The translations under genes were made by a program, and so were the position numbers. Shown piece after piece: positions 53,901 through 59,900 of a stretch of DNA of 64,000 nucleotides; within the stretch, counting starts at the first letter, position 1; each line of letters starts with the position of its first letter. This DNA is from Helicoverpa zea (lineage: Eukaryota; Arthropoda; Insecta; Lepidoptera; Noctuidae). The DNA is taken from positions 3,704,098 to 3,768,097 of the forward strand of contig NC_061476.1 of the NCBI RefSeq assembly GCF_022581195.2, written 5' to 3'. The notes below the pieces were generated by a model. It saw only the letters and a program-made list of their open reading frames with translations, did not search any database and was not told where the DNA came from.

Positions 53901-56900
53901 GGGCATGTTAATGTTCTTATCATAGAACCTTATCCACATGACTCGACCGGCGACTGGTGGCATATTCCTTGGCAATTCGGGTTGCTCCTTTTCTTCATTA
54001 TACCTATAGGATTTCGTCATAAAATATATTGGAATCATGATTTATTGTGATTGTATGAATTTCAACTTTATTTTTACATTTTATTTATTAAAGGCATGGA
54101 CATAGACTCAAACTACAAATATTAATATGTATTAGGTATGCGGTACAGAACCCCTAAAATAAATGGAATAGAAAATACCTGTCTCGTAAAGCTTCTATTT
54201 CAGCTGTGTAGGTACTGATCAAATCATAATACTGATCTTCTAGATACAAACAGTCTAATTTCAGTTTCTCAAATCGTGTTAAAAGATGCAATGCAATTTC
54301 TGTTGTTGGGCATTTGTTGACGCTCTGAGGAAAATATATGGAATTGTAGAACCAAACTCTTGTTTTTTATTTAAAATTAAAGTTAAATTGTGTTAAAACA
54401 ATACTTACATTAATCATAAAGTTTTCAAGCAATAATTCTTGATTTGCCACGTGGTCTTTGTATATTTTGTAATCCTTATCAAAATCTGGACGCCTGTATC
54501 AGAAACGTAATTGAATTATTTACTGAAATTCAAGAAAGTAAAGTACTTTGGTGGCATTAATTGGCCCAAGCTCACTGACAATTTAAACGTAAATTGTCTT
54601 GAATTTTTTCAATATTTTTATATGGTCAATTTTCAAAGTAAACAAAAACATACGTTTAAGTTGTCGGGTGTTCCTTTTTCTCCCCGGGATTTAAAAAACA
54701 AGATATCCTTTGGATTCCAAAAATATTTGGTTAACTCTAAAACAAACCTGTGATCCAAAGCGTCATAGGTTTTAGTAGAAATTGTCTTGAATAATTTATT
54801 AAAATTGGTAGCAAATTCCTCAATGCCTTCCAAAGTAGTTTTATTTAACACATAATACGTAATGTATGTGTGGAATAAATCTATTATCTGATAAGAGAAA
54901 AAAAGATATAATTATTAATTTTTATTTGAAAAAAGACACAATATTCAGAAATACGCGTAAATTCAAGTTCAAGAATTTAGCAATGTTTTTAAATTTTACA
55001 TATCAAGAATTCTACTTTCAGAACAGATCGGATACAATAAAATATTCTAAGTCCCTATATATTACAGAAAACGTACTTTTTGCAATCGTTTCCTAAAAGT
55101 CTCAAACTTTCCGAAGATATACATTTCGGAACAATCAAAAGGTCTTTCGTCGGCTGCCTCCATCATTTCTTTCTGAGTCTCATTGTAGCACTCTCGGTAG
55201 AAGTAATATAAACTCAAGCACAGCTGAAACATAAAAGTTAAATATTTTTTACGTAACATCAACTTTCATAAGAATAAAAAAAATTGCCCACGATTTCCTT
55301 CGCGTTCTGAGAGAAACTTAGGTCTCGTTCCAGATAACAAAATAGCCAATCTTCATCTTAGGGAATCATTTATGGGCTTCGGAATTGTTAGAGAGAGTTA
55401 CCGCGGCCCGGGTGCATAAAAGGCCTACGACGGAACACGACGGTTTTTAGTCTGTAAGAGTCTGACCTAAGGGTCAGTAAGGGTAAGGGTGAGTAAGCTC
55501 ACCGCTGCTAATCCACAGCGGGAGGGGTCTTTTGATGAATTTTGACGTTGTTATAAAAAGGGCATCATTTATTCTTAGCAAATTGCATCTCAATTGGTTC
55601 AACCGTTTGAGAATAAAAACATACAAAACTCATGAAAGCATAATATTAGTAAAGCAAGAATTTCAGCTCACTTTAGCTTTGTACATAAAATTGATCTTAT
55701 CCTGGTTCCAAATGTTCTTCTTTCCATTATTCGTAAGGTAATCCATACACATATTGAGAATTTGATTGGTGATTTTGACCAACAATGTCGATATTTGCTT
55801 TGTAGTGTTATAGTATCGGGACGTGGCGAATATCATACGAATTGTGTATAACAAGCCAGGAATGTATTGTTGGGTGGTAGAAGGATCGCATCTAGAAGAA
55901 AATATTATAGTAAATATCTACGAACGTATATTTTGCTGTAAAGCAAATTGGACAGAAGGCAAGCCAAACCCCGGGAAAGCAAAGAACTGTTTTTGTACGA
56001 TAACTATTGTGGTATGAGAAGAGAGCAAGAGAAGAATCTTAGGAAGAGAAGTATCTTAAATGAAAGCAGTATTTACTTACATAAGCTTTATATTATTGTT
56101 ATATTGTATTTACCTGTACAACGGTTCACAATATTTCTCCAAAGCATATAAATATTTCACATTATCAAAAGCTTCATTATAATAATCAGTGACTAGATTA
56201 TCCAACTGGCGCCATTTCTAAAATGAAAATAAATAGTGTTTTCATTTCTAGACTTTTCAGCAATTTTTTGTAAGTAGGCAAAGAGTGAACTACCTACTAA
56301 TATAGATAAGGGTCCATTTAGTTAGGCCAAAGGAACAAAGTAATTAAGAAACATTCAGACTCCACCAAAGCGGATTGAAGTTTTTAAGCATCCAATAGCA
56401 TTCTTCCGCTCAGGGATATTAAAGAGAAAGCAGAATATTTGAATAAAAAATCTATTGTTATTTTTTTTAAACTGTGGCGTCTGCCTAAGGCTATAACAAG
56501 AACATAGTTTCTTGATCTTTAAATAAGTAATTAGGCACCTACTTATACAAAGAATGTTTGAGAACACAGAGAAAAGAACGAAAGACTGCTCTGCGTCTGT
56601 TTCACAGAGGATGGAAAGATGATCTGAGATGTCATGAGGCAGGTAGGTACCGTGTGAATGACGAAAACATGTATTTAATCAAAATTATATTGTGGGTGTC
56701 TATAATACCTTCAAAAGCTTCGATTTAGCACGTATCAGCGTGTGTATGTACATCATGGTGGGTTCGCTCTTGATGTGCTCTATGATAGACGTGAAGGTGG
56801 TAAGCTGTCGTCTCCAATGGTCCAGCTCAGCTAGCGGACCTATGTTGGAAGGCTCCCGACGAAGCTGTTGACTTTGTACTAGAACCTGGAAGCCAACGAT

Positions 56901-59900
56901 TAAATCATCGATATATAAGTCAGTCGGGTGGCGAAATGTATCTGATAACCTGAAAAAACGGAGCTACAATTTGTGCGAGTCTTTGCATGTATGCTATTTA
57001 ACGTTCAATTTTGTAAAAAAGAACTCTCGATTCAGTTACCTGGGCTGGGCAACACATAATGCTCTTGGAAAAGCCGAGACATGAAACTGAATGTGCCTTT
57101 CGGAACACCATGATCTTTACCACTACTCGGTCATATTTTAACTGCAACTCTCTATGCTGAATAACAAATTCAAGTAGGTAAGTTTCAGTTATATGGTTAC
57201 CATAGTAATCTGCCTGATCCATTGCTTAACGTAAGAGCATATCTCTTCCAGCACGGCAGTTTTAGTAATGGCAGCTTTCATTTTCTCTTCGTCCTTTAGT
57301 TCGTCCTCATACAAGGCGAGATTAATTTTAAATCTTGTACAGCAGTCCAAATCGACTTTTGTTTCTAAAATAGAAATTCGATCATGTTAAATTGCATTGT
57401 TTGAGCAAATACCTACCTATTTCTAAGATTGAGGACAGGAATTACTTTTTATTTGCTTGTGCCCCAATGGCTCTGAAACTACTGAACCAATTTGAGTAAT
57501 TCTTTCACTGTTGGAATGTTAGACTACTAAATATCCCCGAATGACATAGACTATAATATTTTGTTCGGGTACGGGAAGAAGTCCCCCGGGTGCCGCGGAT
57601 AAAACCAAAGGAAAAGGCACTTGATTTTGTATTATAGGCACAACAGCAACTTGCTCATACCCTGTAAAGGTTTGTGCTTATATATGTCACCGTAAGATAA
57701 CAAACATCGTTAGATTACAATCTATCTCGAGAGATTGTAAACTGTCGAATTATTGTGAACCGTAACATCTGATTGCAATTTAACGCATTATTTTTCGCTA
57801 TATTATAATCTATCGATGAGAAATTGTCAAATTGTCAACTGTCCGAAAGCTCTCCCTGATTGGTCAGTCTTTTTGTAAGATCGACCAATCACGACCAGCC
57901 GTTCTGTTCCCATGGCTAATTTGTTGGTTTATCGTTCCAACTGCTTTTCTTTGGTTAATCACATCCTCAACACTTTTATATAACTAATTCTAAAGATTTA
58001 AGTTATTTTCAACAGGAAATCAATTTATAATCACGAAAACACAGTTGTTTACACAATCGACAACAAACGAAATAAACAAACAAAATGGCGAATGCCGGAG
58101 CGGCGGGGGCACATTATGTTCTACCAATCAGCGCGCAAGATGCATTCCGCTCTACGCCAGTTGACAATTTGACCGCTTTACATCGATAGATTATAATATA
58201 GCGAAAAATAATGCGTTAAATTGCAATCGGATGTTACGGTTCACAATAATTCGACAGTTTACAATCTCTTGAGATAGATTGTAATCTAACGATGTTTGTA
58301 ATTTTACGGTGACATATACATAGTCACAACACCCAACTTTGGAGAAGCAAGAATATATGACTAGAGTTCTACAGTTGGCAGTAAAATAAAGTAAAATTAA
58401 CTAACTTGCAAGATAGTCATTGAACAGCATGATCTTGGAAATATAAGTCTTTATTATATCCTTGCTATTAGGATTAGGTGGGTTGATGTCGCCCCATCCT
58501 TGGCACGTATTGAGAGCGGGCATATAAACACGGGTCATGGTGTTGTAAATGCCTGACACAACATTAGCACTTTCTGGATTTATATCGAATACCACGAAGT
58601 AAAAATCCTGAAATTTTCAAGTGTGCACAATCAACATTTTACTACATATTCTTAAAACGCACCCGGAAACAGAAGATTTTCGTACGTTGACCTATGTATA
58701 CCTCACGCTTGCGTAGGAGCCAACGTGCGAACGTGACAGCAATGTAACTACGCGGTTGTAACAAAGGCAAGAATACATGGGTCAACCTACGAATTTATTT
58801 TGTCTCTACCCGCTATATGATGAAGTATGAAGTTTATCAGCAAATGTGATGATGCATTATTTTCGATTACTAGACAAGGCTCGACTGCCAAACTTGAAGA
58901 AAAGTAAACTATTCAGACATGAAATTCTCATACCGACTGATGAAACGATTTAAGTTTTGGTTTCGCTATTGCGAATACATCCTATGGGCAACCTAATAAA
59001 CCCCGGTGAATAAATGTGTTCCTAATGATGATGTGCCTAAGTATAATATACACTAAGGAGCATAGCTGGGCATTAACTCGTTAATCCGTTAATCGTTAAT
59101 TAACGAAGTTAACATTTTGATTAGCGGATTAACTTTTAAGTTAACTTTAAAAAATGTTAACGGACATGTTAACTTCCGTTAATTATGCAGAAGTCCGTTA
59201 ATCGTTAATCCAAAAAAATCAGACCAGATTTCAATCGAGTCAAAGGCCTTCTCATAGTCCACAAATGCTAGACACAGGGGCTGATTATACTCTTTGGTCT
59301 TCTGTATAATCTGCCGCACTGTGTGGATGTGGTCTATGGTGCCGTATCCGCTCCGAAACCCAGCCTGCTCCGGTGGTTGGAATTCGTCGAGTCTTCGCGC
59401 AAGTCGGTTCGTGATCACTCTTGAGAACAGCTTATAGACGTGGCTTAGGAGGGAAATAGGTCGATAGTTCTTCAGCTGGGTTTTGTCTCCCTTTTTGAAG
59501 AACAGGACGACAGCACTCCTACTCCACGCCTCTGGAGTTCTCCCTTCAAACAGGACAGCGTTAAAAAGCTTCTGGAGCTCCCCCAGTACGGGCTTACCTG
59601 CTTTTAATAGCTCTGTTGTAATGCCATCCTCGCCAGGGGCTTTTCCATTTTTGAGCTGTCTCAGAGCGATCTCGATTTCGCCACTGCTGACTTCTGGCAG
59701 GTCTTCGTTGAAATGGCGTGTTAATGTGGCTCTAGAATCCTCATTTCCGGGATCAGGTCGAGATGCATGCGATGCGTATAACCGGCTATAGAAGTTTTCC
59801 ACTTCCGAAAGGACTGCCGGCATCAAAGAAACGACTTCTCCACTTGATGTGGTCAGCTTCGTCAAGTGGCTTCTTCCAAGAGATTGTACGAACACCTTTG

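Noticed and set aside
58085..58186. Small protein-coding gene
   Set aside because: Good start context, but only 33 codons ending in the element's own inverted repeat; kept as a note in the element entry.
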